Origin: Kordia jejudonensis
Lineage (GTDB): Bacteria; Bacteroidota; Bacteroidia; Flavobacteriales; Flavobacteriaceae
NCBI RefSeq assembly: GCF_001005315.1
Contig: NZ_LBMG01000003.1
Span: 124,001-188,000 of the forward strand
Length of the DNA: 64,000 nt
Reading direction: 5' to 3'
Shown here: positions 17,191-24,907 of the stretch, one piece after another
How positions within the stretch are numbered: the stretch's first letter is position 1
Layout: each line of letters begins with the position of its first letter
Program-made: the position numbers and the translations under genes
The notes under the pieces: model-generated
What the model saw: the letters and a program-made list of their open reading frames with translations, nothing else
Told to the model about the DNA's origin: nothing
Databases searched by the model: none

Positions 17191-17305
17191 TGAAACGCAG
17201 TTTTTAGAAGTCTGAGAAACTACACTAAAAACGGTATGTTGAATACACTTTGCTACCCAAAGAAGACTTTTTTTAAAATAAAATGTCACGTTTTAAATTT
17301 CTGAA

Positions 17306-17346
17306 GGTTATAGCTGTAGAAAGAAGTCAAAATGGCTTCTATAACC
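17306..17346 (+). promoter_or_regulatory. Inverted repeat in the leader of the RiPP precursor gene
   Basis: GGTTATAG (17306-17313) and CTATAACC (17339-17346) are a perfect 8-base inverted repeat, with a smaller AAG/CTT pairing inside. It ends 14 bases before the precursor ATG, so it could fold in the mRNA leader and affect translation, or bind a protein as DNA. Confidence 0.4.
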
Positions 17347-17360
17347 AAAACCAACAAATC

Positions 17361-17606
17361 ATGAAAAAAAGAAATTTAAATTCGTTAGCATTAAAAAAAA
17401 CAACTATTAGTAACTTTTTAATCGGTGGAATGGTAGATTCGGATAATGCATGTCCATCTGCTGTTTCCTGTGAATCTGTATGTTTTTGTATTCCAATCGG
17501 AAGCTTTATTGCTGCTCCATCGGGCGATCCAAGTTATTACGAATCACCTGCCAATGAAGCAAGTCCAGCGAGTCCAGCTGGAAACAACGAAAATGCGGCT
17601 GGATAA
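17361..17606 (+). CDS. RiPP precursor peptide, Bacteroidota GG-leader class I lanthipeptide type
   Basis: The 81-residue peptide begins MKKRNLNSLALKKTTISNF and has a double glycine at residues 22-23. This matches the Bacteroidota natural-product precursor leader (LxLKKxxIxxL then GG), as found in class I lanthipeptide precursors. Cleavage after GG would release a 58-residue core with four Cys (residues 31, 37, 41, 43) in the first third, eleven Ser and no Thr, and a Pro/Ser/Ala/Gly-rich tail. Lan-type dehydratase, cyclase and C39 peptidase-exporter genes are absent nearby, so processing enzymes must be encoded elsewhere. The frame extends to 17283, but that part contains a hairpin and is unlike a leader; ATG at 17361 fits. 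The function is inferred. Confidence 0.75.
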   Translation: MKKRNLNSLALKKTTISNFLIGGMVDSDNACPSAVSCESVCFCIPIGSFIAAPSGDPSYYESPANEASPASPAGNNENAAG

Positions 17607-17634
17607 ATACAAGTAAATATCTTAGACGTTTGAT

Positions 17635-17675
17635 AAAGGTTAGCACATAAAAAGTTTGCTAGCCTTTAATTTTTT
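17635..17675. terminator. Terminator hairpin after the RiPP precursor, overlapping the convergent gene's end
   Basis: AAAGGTTAGCA (17635-17645) pairs with TGCTAGCCTTT (17657-17667) with one G-U pair, followed by a T-rich run. It contains the stop codon of the minus-strand lipoprotein gene (17659-17661), so it can serve both directions, more strongly in plus. Confidence 0.7.
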
Positions 17676-18294
17676 CAAAAATATCTTTATAAATTCCCAT
17701 CATATAAAAACCTCCCGAACTTCCAAAGTAGATTCTATTTTCTTCTAAAAACAAATCATACGGAGACTTACTTATATGCATCCAAAAACGACCGTTTGGT
17801 TTCGATTTTTTCAACATATCGTAGGTTGCTTTTGCACTTTCCGAAGTTTTAAACATATATTCTTCAATATGAACTCTTGGATACGTATTTCCATTCGGAT
17901 TCATAGGTTTTGTTCCTTTCAAAAAGGATTTTCGAACTTCATGAAGATTGCTTTTGAAAAGATTAATATCAATATCTTTTAACATCGAATCATTTAGTTT
18001 TTTAAGATATATCAATTTACTCAAAAGCATTCCTTTTTCATGAGCAACAAGATCCAAATTCTTTACTTCGTAGTTATGCTCTAATGTAGTTAATCGCGCT
18101 ACTTTTTTTGCTAATTTAGAAGTAAGATCAACCTTTTTAATAGATTCACTTTCGTGAGAATTGACTTTTGGAGAAACCGAATCTTTTAAAACTTCTTGTT
18201 GCGGTTCTTTGTTAGGAATTACTTTTCCTTTCTCTTCACAAGCAGAAAATAATACCAAAAAAATGATCAAATAGAAAGTAGTGAATATGTTCAT
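17659..18294 (-). CDS. Lipoprotein of unknown function
   Basis: The 211-residue protein has a lipoprotein signal with lipobox FSAC (Cys at about residue 19), so it should be anchored in the envelope. It then has a charged low-complexity region (about 20-70), a helical part with several Leu/Lys stretches (about 70-115), and a C-terminal segment with VHIEEYMFKTSESAKATYD and LEENRIYFGSSGGFYMMG. The C-terminal segment looks globular and is not assigned to a family. It ends inside the hairpin that follows the RiPP precursor gene. ATG at 18294 is preferred over the one at 18309 because it starts the signal peptide directly. Confidence 0.7.
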   Translation of the reverse strand: MNIFTTFYLIIFLVLFSACEEKGKVIPNKEPQQEVLKDSVSPKVNSHESESIKKVDLTSKLAKKVARLTTLEHNYEVKNLDLVAHEKGMLLSKLIYLKKLNDSMLKDIDINLFKSNLHEVRKSFLKGTKPMNPNGNTYPRVHIEEYMFKTSESAKATYDMLKKSKPNGRFWMHISKSPYDLFLEENRIYFGSSGGFYMMGIYKDIFEKIKG

Positions 18295-18343
18295 GTACTG
18301 AATGTACAATAAAAATAGACTACTTGTTTAAAAAGATATGAAT

Positions 18344-19102
18344 TTACAGACTCAACGAACTCAAAAAGCTTTCATTCTGAATGTCATTTGGATCAAGCAT
18401 ATACTGTGTTAAACCCGTTTCACCAATTAAAATAAGAAGGTTGTCTTGAATAATAACATCAAAACTATCGGCATCAATAGCATGCACTAAATTCATATTT
18501 TCAGGATCGGAAATATCAAATATTTTTACTTGATCATCACACACAAATAGGTAATTATCTTTATAAAATCCCATACCTACAGGTTCAATTAAATTGCGTT
18601 GTGATATCAATACTGGATTTTCAGCATCTGCAATATCATACACTTCTAAAACATTTGTATTTCCACCACAAAAGTTTCCACCTTTTAGCGTAACAAAAGC
18701 ATGTGTGTCGTTTGCAATTACAGGATCACAAGCGGTAAAGTGTTGCACTGCGGATAACAATTGAGGTGTTTCCATTTGTTGTGCATCGTAAATAAACATT
18801 CCGTTTTGCGAACCGATGTATAAATAACTTTTATAAGAAGACAAGGTTTCAATATTAAAACCAACGCTTAAATTATTGACCAATACTGGGTTTTCAGGAT
18901 CACTAATATTAAAAACATTCAAGTTTTGATTGTCTACAGTGTATAAATAACTTTGTATGATGACAAAACGTGCCAACGAGCCAGATTGTCCTGTTTCGTT
19001 TCCTGAATTCGTTACACTTGAAAGATCCGAACCATCTGCTGAGCAAGAAGCATATATTATTGATATACAGACTAATACTATTAAAATTCCTAATTTTTTC
19101 AT
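18344..19102 (-). CDS. LVIVD-repeat (beta-propeller-like) lipoprotein
   Basis: The 252-residue protein has a lipoprotein signal ending YASC (Cys at about residue 20) and then repeated blades of the form YLYTVDNQNLNVFNISDPENPV, each about 40-45 residues (about 60, 100, 150, 195). These match LVIVD-type repeats, which fold as part of a beta-propeller. The protein carries CDPV and FCGG Cys-containing turns. It is five bases downstream of another envelope lipoprotein gene, so the two form an operon. Ligand and role are unknown; the family's exact function is not established. Confidence 0.75.
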   Translation of the reverse strand: MKKLGILIVLVCISIIYASCSADGSDLSSVTNSGNETGQSGSLARFVIIQSYLYTVDNQNLNVFNISDPENPVLVNNLSVGFNIETLSSYKSYLYIGSQNGMFIYDAQQMETPQLLSAVQHFTACDPVIANDTHAFVTLKGGNFCGGNTNVLEVYDIADAENPVLISQRNLIEPVGMGFYKDNYLFVCDDQVKIFDISDPENMNLVHAIDADSFDVIIQDNLLILIGETGLTQYMLDPNDIQNESFLSSLSL

Positions 19103-19106
19103 GTCT

Positions 19107-19604
19107 TTAATTTTGTATCCAGTTAATTACAATTTCATCTTGTGGAGTATTCGGAAAGAAACCGTCTGGCGATAAAAGTTGTGGAAATATATTTTGAACT
19201 CTTTGAGTTTCAATAACGCCATCAAAAGAAGAATTAAATTTTAATGCCACGAGATCAACAGCTTGATTGATGTAGAATGAATCATTTTTAAAAATAAGAT
19301 CTGTAGCCCCTGGAGTTACTAAGTATTTTTCAACTATAGGATTGGTAGGATCTACATTGTTGACAATATGAAACCCTTGATACGGTTCGTTGATAAAAAC
19401 ATACTGTCCTATGACATAAATTTTGCCTGTTTCAGTAATAGGTTTTGCTTCCTGCACTGTTATGGAAGCTTCAAAATCAGAACGTAACATTGTCGTTGGT
19501 TCAAATAATGATGTTGGTGGTACAAAAGGGATTACATTGTCATCATTATAAAAACAAGATGTAAGTGTAAGCGCAATTAATACGATTAAATAGTTAGTTT
19601 TCAT
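19107..19604 (-). CDS. Envelope lipoprotein linked to the LVIVD protein
   Basis: The 165-residue protein starts at ATG 19604 and has a lipoprotein signal with lipobox LTSC (Cys at about residue 17). The mature part contains ETGKIYVIGQYVFINEPYQG and an IVNNVDPTNPIVEKYL segment that recalls the SDPENPV turn of LVIVD repeats, so it may be a shortened relative of the next gene. It ends INWIQN. An inverted repeat (19606-19623) sits immediately before the start codon. The two lipoproteins are probably expressed together. Confidence 0.7.
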   Translation of the reverse strand: MKTNYLIVLIALTLTSCFYNDDNVIPFVPPTSLFEPTTMLRSDFEASITVQEAKPITETGKIYVIGQYVFINEPYQGFHIVNNVDPTNPIVEKYLVTPGATDLIFKNDSFYINQAVDLVALKFNSSFDGVIETQRVQNIFPQLLSPDGFFPNTPQDEIVINWIQN

Positions 19605-19605
19605 G

Positions 19606-19623
19606 CTATTGTTTTCACAATAG
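19606..19623 (-). promoter_or_regulatory. Hairpin directly upstream of the lipoprotein operon start codon
   Basis: On the minus strand CTATTGT pairs with ACAATAG around a GAAA tetraloop, two bases from the ATG at 19604. A stable hairpin there could limit ribosome access. The inverted repeat is seen; its role is inferred. Confidence 0.35.
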
Positions 19624-19672
19624 ATACACAAAGCAGTATTTGGTTGCGTTGCTACTTAAAGAAATTATCAAC

Positions 19673-20314
19673 TTACTTTTTTTGCTTTCTAAAAAACAGC
19701 ATAAAATCTGTGATAAAGTAAGCACAAACGACAACGACTCCCAAAATGCAAAAGATGTATTTTTCATTGGGAAAAAAATAGACAGTACAAGCGTACAAGG
19801 TCATTATTCCTAAAGGATACGTGAATATTCGAATAAAAAAACTAAACAAAGATCGCTCGTTAATAGTGTGTTCTGTCGTTATTTCTATGTCTAAAGCGTC
19901 AAAAATTGCTTTGCGCTGAATCCTTTTTTCACTTTCGTAGATTATTTTACAAATGAATATATACAGAATCAAAAAACAGCAATACAGACAACTATACAGC
20001 CAATTTTTTTCATGTCCTAACATTTCAAGAACTCTCCAAGTAAAGAATATACTCAACAAAACAAAAGCTCCATAAAAAAGGATTTTTCCAAAGATGTTAA
20101 GTTTCGTTTCAATGTTAATAAGCTCATTTTTCTCATTAAAAGAAAACACAAAAACGGCATACAAACTTGTAGTCCACATATTTCGCTGCCATAGTTTTAC
20201 GGTGTTTTTATCTGAGGTACCAATTACTCTTTTATCAAGTTGACTGTGCGTCCAAAATGTATCAGGTTTTTGTACGTGTACTAATTGTTCAACTTCTTTT
20301 TTCTTGATTTCCAA
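19673..20314 (-). CDS. Multi-pass membrane protein of unknown function
   Basis: The 213-residue protein is not recognised. It starts with a soluble segment (about 1-70) and then has about four hydrophobic spans: around 75-95, 103-123, 160-182 and 186-206. Between the second and third is a charged loop (YESEKRIQRKAIFDALDIEITTEHT) that should face the cytoplasm. No catalytic motif or signal peptide is seen. It lies on the same strand as tatA but is separated from it by a strong terminator. Confidence 0.65.
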   Translation of the reverse strand: MEIKKKEVEQLVHVQKPDTFWTHSQLDKRVIGTSDKNTVKLWQRNMWTTSLYAVFVFSFNEKNELINIETKLNIFGKILFYGAFVLLSIFFTWRVLEMLGHEKNWLYSCLYCCFLILYIFICKIIYESEKRIQRKAIFDALDIEITTEHTINERSLFSFFIRIFTYPLGIMTLYACTVYFFPNEKYIFCILGVVVVCAYFITDFMLFFRKQKK

Positions 20315-20386
20315 TGCGCTACAGTTTTATATATAATTGCCAATCATATGTATATTTCTATAGTATACTTGTTACAAAAAACAAAA

Positions 20387-20415
20387 AAATCCACACGGAT
20401 TCCGTGTGGATTTTA
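20387..20415. terminator. Bidirectional terminator after tatA
   Basis: TCCACACGG (20391-20399) and CCGTGTGGA (20403-20411) form a perfect nine-base stem around a three-base loop, flanked by A and T runs on both sides. It ends tatA transcription and can act in either direction. Confidence 0.85.
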
Positions 20416-20435
20416 TCTTTTTATATAAAATAAAG

Positions 20436-20621
20436 TTACTCTTTATCTACTTTCTTTGCTTCGTCATCCTTTGTGGCATCCTTAAATTCCTTAATTCCGC
20501 TACCTAATCCACGCATTAATTCTGGAATTTTTCTTCCTCCGAACAAAAGTAATACAACAACTACAATTAATATAATTGAAGTTCCCCCTGGAATTGCTAA
20601 AAACATGTTTAAAGACATCAT
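20436..20621 (-). CDS. tatA: Twin-arginine translocase subunit TatA/TatE
   Basis: This 61-residue protein has one N-terminal membrane span (about residues 10-27) followed by the conserved [20 protein letters not shown] amphipathic helix and a charged tail. TatA forms the pore through which folded twin-arginine proteins cross the inner membrane. The gene has no tatC beside it, which is common in Bacteroidota where the components are split. Start may be the first or second of the two adjacent ATG codons. A promoter lies upstream and a strong terminator downstream, so it is probably a single-gene transcript. Confidence 0.93.
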   Translation of the reverse strand: MMSLNMFLAIPGGTSIILIVVVVLLLFGGRKIPELMRGLGSGIKEFKDATKDDEAKKVDKE

Positions 20622-20641
20622 AATGATTATTATTTAAGCTA

Positions 20642-20675
20642 CAAAGGTAAAAATAAATATAATTACCACTACAAA
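20642..20675 (-). promoter_or_regulatory. Promoter of tatA
   Basis: On the minus strand TTTG (20672-20675), 22 bases, then TACCTTTG (20642-20649). Both boxes match the Bacteroidota consensus. The -7 box lies 20 bases before the tatA start. Confidence 0.65.
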
Positions 20676-20724
20676 GAAGTATAAAAAAACGCTTCTACAC
20701 AATATTATTACTAATAATTTCTTT

Positions 20725-20732
20725 TAAGTTTG
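20725..20732 (+). promoter_or_regulatory. -7 promoter element of the M23 peptidase gene
   Basis: TAAGTTTG fits TAnnTTTG and lies 17 bases before the ATG at 20750; it is divergent to the tatA promoter. No clear TTTG -33 is visible. Confidence 0.45.
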
Positions 20733-20749
20733 TAAAGTACAATTGAGCT

Positions 20750-21622
20750 ATGGCGAAAGACAAACCGAAAAAACAACGACTCAAAAAGAAACTTTTACAC
20801 AAGTATCGTTTAGTTATTTTGAACGAAGATACTTTTGAAGAACGCGTTTCCTTTAAACTCACACGTTTAAATGTATTCGTCTTAAGTGGGTTTTTAATAA
20901 TTTTACTCATTGTATTAACTACGTTTCTTATTGCATTTACCTCTTTACGAGAATACATTCCAGGATATTCATCTACGGAATTAAAAACGCAAGCTATAGA
21001 ACTCAACGAAAAAATAGATTCTTTACAAAAAGTACGGATACGCGATTCGGTGTATTTAGCTTCCATTCGTAATGTCCTTACGGGAGAAATAAAAAGTGAA
21101 AATATCAACAAAGATTCCTTGTATGATGCATTCAAAATTGATACTGAAGATGTTGATCTAACACCAAGTAAACAAGATTCGTTATTACGGGAAGAAGTAG
21201 CCGAAGAAGACAAATACAATCTATTTGAAACGGCAACGTCTAAAGTAAATTATGTATTATTTCCTCCTGTAAAAGGCGAAATATCACAGGAATACAATCC
21301 AGAAGAAAAACACTTTGCGATAGACATCGTAGCTCCAAAAAATACACCTGTAAAAGCAACTGCTGACGGAACGGTTATTTTTTCCGAATGGACTGTTGCT
21401 ACAGGATATGTACTTATAATTGAACATCCAAATAATTTAATATCTGTATACAAACACAATGCTACCTTAACCAAACGACAAGGCGATTTAGTCACCGCAG
21501 GCGAAGTTATAGCAACCATAGGAAATACTGGCGAATTGACTACAGGACCACATTTGCATTTCGAATTGTGGAGTGAAGGCTACTCTGTAAATCCAACATC
21601 GTATATCGATTTTAAACTATAA
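20750..21622 (+). CDS. M23-family (LytM-type) peptidoglycan endopeptidase
   Basis: The 290-residue protein has a basic N-terminal cytoplasmic segment (about 1-40), one membrane span (about 41-63), a coiled-coil stalk (about 75-110), a linker rich in acidic residues, and a C-terminal M23 metallopeptidase domain (about 165-285). The domain has the zinc-site HFAIDIVAPKNTPV and GPHLHFELW motifs and the GTVIFSEWTVATGYVLIIEH strand. It should act in the periplasm on peptide cross-links or serve as an activator of amidases. A GH3-family gene follows after 38 bases, probably in the same transcript. Confidence 0.92.
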   Translation: MAKDKPKKQRLKKKLLHKYRLVILNEDTFEERVSFKLTRLNVFVLSGFLIILLIVLTTFLIAFTSLREYIPGYSSTELKTQAIELNEKIDSLQKVRIRDSVYLASIRNVLTGEIKSENINKDSLYDAFKIDTEDVDLTPSKQDSLLREEVAEEDKYNLFETATSKVNYVLFPPVKGEISQEYNPEEKHFAIDIVAPKNTPVKATADGTVIFSEWTVATGYVLIIEHPNNLISVYKHNATLTKRQGDLVTAGEVIATIGNTGELTTGPHLHFELWSEGYSVNPTSYIDFKL

Positions 21623-21660
21623 AAATTACATCTGATCGCATCAAAAAAACAAATAAACAG

Positions 21661-23160
21661 ATGAAATCCTTAAAAGCTTTACTTGCCAAACCTTTTGCCA
21701 AATACATCCAGAAAAAAATATCAAAATGGGCAAATAACCCAATCAAAACGCAAGAAAAAGTATTTAAAAAACTCATCAAGCAAGCTGCACATACGGCATT
21801 TGGAAAAGATCACGATTTTGAAAACATTCATTCACATGCCGATTTTGTAAAACGTGTTCCTATTCGTGATTATGAAGCGTTAAAACCATATGTAGAACGA
21901 GTTGTAGCGGGCGAAAAAGACATTCTCTGGAAAGGAAAACCACTATACTTTGCCAAAACTTCTGGAACTACTTCGGGCGCAAAATACATTCCAATCACAA
22001 GAGCATCCATGCCAACACATGTTGATGCTGCACGAAATGCAATTTTATGCTACATTGCCGAAACAGGAAACACAGATTTTGTCAATGGAAAAATGATCTT
22101 CTTGCAAGGAAGTCCAATTTTAAAAGAAGAAAACGGTGTAAAACTTGGACGATTGTCGGGCATAGTAGCACATTATGTCCCTAAATATTTGCAAAAAAAT
22201 AGACTGCCAAGCTGGGAAACCAATTGTATTGACGACTGGGAAACCAAAGTAGAAGCAATTGTTGATGAAACATTGCCCGAAAAAATGGCGATTATCAGCG
22301 GAATTCCTTCGTGGGTTCAAATGTATTTTGAACGCATTCAAGAACGAACTGGCAAAAAAATTGGCGATGTCTTTCCCGATTTTAAACTATTCATTTTTGG
22401 AGGCGTCAATTACGAACCGTATCGCAGCAAATTTGAAAACCTTATTGGTAGAAAAGTAGACAGCATAGAATTGTATCCAGCAAGTGAAGGATTTTTTGCT
22501 TTTCAAGACAAACAAGATGACAAAGGCATGTTATTGCAATTAAAATCAGGTATTTTTTATGAGTTCATCGAAGCAACTACCTTTTTTGACGAAAACCCTA
22601 CCCGAATTACCCTAAAAGATGTGCAAGTTGGTGTAAATTACGTCATGATTATTTCTACCAACGCCGGACTTTGGGGATATAATATTGGGGATACTGTAGA
22701 ATTTACCTCAATAAAACCATACAAAGTAATTGTTTCAGGACGTATCAAACACTTTATTTCGGCTTTTGGTGAGCATGTCATTGGAAAAGAGGTAGAATAT
22801 GCATTACAGGAAGCACTGCAGAATGCTAACACAAGTATCAACGAATTTACAGTAGCGCCAAAAATAGAAACAGAAAACCAATTGCCATATCATGAATGGT
22901 TTATAGAATTTGAAAAAGAACCAGAAAATATAGCCCTTTTTGCAAAAGCAATTGACGCATCACTACAACAACAAAATAGTTATTATTTTGATCTCATTAA
23001 AGGGAAAGTGTTGCAACCATTAAAAATAACGAAAATCCAAAAAGATGGCTTTCAAAATTACATGAAATCTATTGGAAAATTGGGTGGACAAAATAAAATT
23101 CCAAGGTTATCTAACGATAGAAAAATCGCAGAAAAGCTAACGAATTACAAAAAAGCATAG
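21661..23160 (+). CDS. GH3-family acyl-acid amido-synthetase-like protein
   Basis: The 499-residue protein resembles the GH3 family, which adenylate carboxylic acids and link them to amino acids in plants. It has the ANL-type landmarks FAKTSGTTSGAKYIPIT (about residues 99-115), LYPASEGFFAFQ (about 272-283), NAGLWGYNIGDTVEF (about 340) and VSGRIKHFISAFGEHVIG (about 360-377). Bacterial members are common in Bacteroidota; their substrates are not known. It follows an M23 peptidase gene and precedes a conserved gene of unknown function, offering no substrate clue. Family assignment is confident; the reaction in this organism is inference. Confidence 0.88.
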   Translation: MKSLKALLAKPFAKYIQKKISKWANNPIKTQEKVFKKLIKQAAHTAFGKDHDFENIHSHADFVKRVPIRDYEALKPYVERVVAGEKDILWKGKPLYFAKTSGTTSGAKYIPITRASMPTHVDAARNAILCYIAETGNTDFVNGKMIFLQGSPILKEENGVKLGRLSGIVAHYVPKYLQKNRLPSWETNCIDDWETKVEAIVDETLPEKMAIISGIPSWVQMYFERIQERTGKKIGDVFPDFKLFIFGGVNYEPYRSKFENLIGRKVDSIELYPASEGFFAFQDKQDDKGMLLQLKSGIFYEFIEATTFFDENPTRITLKDVQVGVNYVMIISTNAGLWGYNIGDTVEFTSIKPYKVIVSGRIKHFISAFGEHVIGKEVEYALQEALQNANTSINEFTVAPKIETENQLPYHEWFIEFEKEPENIALFAKAIDASLQQQNSYYFDLIKGKVLQPLKITKIQKDGFQNYMKSIGKLGGQNKIPRLSNDRKIAEKLTNYKKA

Positions 23161-23178
23161 AAATATCAAATTAACTTG

Positions 23179-23186
23179 TATTTTTG
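23179..23186 (+). promoter_or_regulatory. -7 promoter element before the large conserved gene
   Basis: TATTTTTG matches TAnnTTTG and lies 16 bases before the ATG at 23203. A -33 TTTG is not clear. Confidence 0.4.
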
Positions 23187-23202
23187 TGCGGAAAAATCAT
23201 AT

Positions 23203-24900
23203 ATGAGTAACATTAAAATACATAAAAGAACAAGAGCACAAGAATCGTCAGGAGCCATCGAGCGTTTGTACATCACCATGAGACATTTATTCAATCGTGG
23301 ATTTTACAAACCAATGGGCGTTTCTGGGGAAACACTGCGTCAGGCTTTGCTATTGTTACGTCCAGAAATATATGGTTCGGTTGCGGAAGAAAAGGCAGAA
23401 ATCAATGGACTTTCGTATGTAATTGATCGTTTGCCAATCGGAATTGAAGAATGTCGTTTTATCAATTTAACATCTGATGAAGGATACAAAAATTCGCACT
23501 TCAAAGTAATCATTCCACCAAAAAGAAGAAGAAACTGTTATCGTATTGACGAAGAACAGATGAATATTGAAATCACGCGTGGACGATCGGAAATCTATGA
23601 TATTTTAACACATTTGACGTTCTTATTCATAGAATCACACAAAATTGCGAATCGTGTGCTTATTGGCGAAGATGGAGAAACAACGCGCGATTGGGAAAAA
23701 CTAGAAGCTGCCGTTTGTAAAAAGAAAAAATTAACCTTAGCCGAAAGAGAAGTTGCAATAACACACACAGCAAACATTCTTGGTCGTACGTTTAAGGAAA
23801 TATTAGATGCACACAAAACATTTTCTACCAAAGAAAATCCTGAACGTTTTCTAAACATCATATATTGGCTAGGAAAATTGGCAATAAAAGAAATTACTAC
23901 GGGACAAAAAAGAACCATTACGTTTAGTCCAGTATTACGCGAACGTTTAGGACATCATATTCATGGTGAAGTTTGGGCAAACAATATTAAAAAAGTATTA
24001 AAAGAAAACAACTTATTAGAAAGACCAATTCATATCATAAGTGCTAACATGCACAGTGTTATGAATTCTATATTTGCGCCAAAATTGCTTCAAAAACAAC
24101 TCAATACAACCGACGAGTTTGATATCTTTGAAGAATTGAGTACATCAGGAAACAACGCACTTCGAAATAAAGTAGAAAAAATAGCGTTGAAAAATGGAAT
24201 GATTTACATTGAAGATGAATCAGGAACAAATATCAATGTGCAAATATTTGATACGGCAAAAATTGATTTTGAAAAAACAAGCTATTCCTGTTGTGCTACA
24301 GATGATGCCGAAAAACCTGTACTATTTGTCATGGATTACGCGTTTGGAGAGCAAGCCTATGAAACTATTGATGAGTTTCTAAAGCCGTACATAAATGACG
24401 ATGGAACAAGCAAAGAATACTTAAACATCGCTTCGATCTCAATCATGGGAAAAGCAGGTATATTAGAAGGCGGAAAAGGAGACATCATGATTCCGTCGGC
24501 ACACATTTTTGAAGGAACAGCTGATAACTATCCGTTTAAAAATGAATTGCAAAAAGAAGACTTAGAAGGTCACGGATTGCAAGTTTTTGAAGGTTCTATG
24601 ATTACGGTTTTAGGAACTTCATTACAAAACAAAGACATATTAAAATTCTTCTACGATTCTACCTGGAAAGTAATTGGGTTAGAAATGGAAGGAGCACATT
24701 ATCAAAAAGCCATTCAGTCAGCTTCAAAAATTAGAAGAAGCATTGCTGAAAATGTAAAAGTTAGGTATGCGTATTATGCATCGGATAATCCATTAGAAAC
24801 AGGAAGTACTTTAGCTTCTGGCGGATTAGGAACGACAGGTGTAAAGCCAACATACCTAATTACAAGAAAAATATTAGAACAACTATTTAACAACAAATAA
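23203..24900 (+). CDS. Large conserved Bacteroidota protein, probably DUF6909, with nucleosidase-like C-terminal part
   Basis: The 565-residue soluble protein begins with a highly basic N-terminal helix (KIHKRTRAQESSGAIERLYITMRH region, about 4-30) and has a large mixed N-terminal half. Its C-terminal third has motifs that recall purine nucleoside phosphorylase/nucleosidase folds: SISIMGKAGILEGGKGDIM near residue 420 and VIGLEMEGAHYQKAI near 490. No signal peptide or membrane span is seen. From memory it belongs to a conserved flavobacterial family of unknown function (DUF6909). It is followed after seven bases by the Wzz-like gene that opens the polysaccharide locus. The frame starts upstream at TTG 23176; ATG 23203 is better placed after the promoter element. 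Confidence 0.65.
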   Translation: MSNIKIHKRTRAQESSGAIERLYITMRHLFNRGFYKPMGVSGETLRQALLLLRPEIYGSVAEEKAEINGLSYVIDRLPIGIEECRFINLTSDEGYKNSHFKVIIPPKRRRNCYRIDEEQMNIEITRGRSEIYDILTHLTFLFIESHKIANRVLIGEDGETTRDWEKLEAAVCKKKKLTLAEREVAITHTANILGRTFKEILDAHKTFSTKENPERFLNIIYWLGKLAIKEITTGQKRTITFSPVLRERLGHHIHGEVWANNIKKVLKENNLLERPIHIISANMHSVMNSIFAPKLLQKQLNTTDEFDIFEELSTSGNNALRNKVEKIALKNGMIYIEDESGTNINVQIFDTAKIDFEKTSYSCCATDDAEKPVLFVMDYAFGEQAYETIDEFLKPYINDDGTSKEYLNIASISIMGKAGILEGGKGDIMIPSAHIFEGTADNYPFKNELQKEDLEGHGLQVFEGSMITVLGTSLQNKDILKFFYDSTWKVIGLEMEGAHYQKAIQSASKIRRSIAENVKVRYAYYASDNPLETGSTLASGGLGTTGVKPTYLITRKILEQLFNNK

Positions 24901-24907
24901 GAAGGAA

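Noticed and set aside
17283-17360. Longer N-terminus for the RiPP precursor
   Set aside because: The extension would place 26 residues before the conserved leader and coincides with an inverted repeat, so it is more likely an untranslated leader.
20695-21219. 174-codon minus-strand frame opposite the M23 peptidase gene
   Set aside because: The plus-strand gene has clear membrane, coiled-coil and catalytic features; the opposite frame does not.
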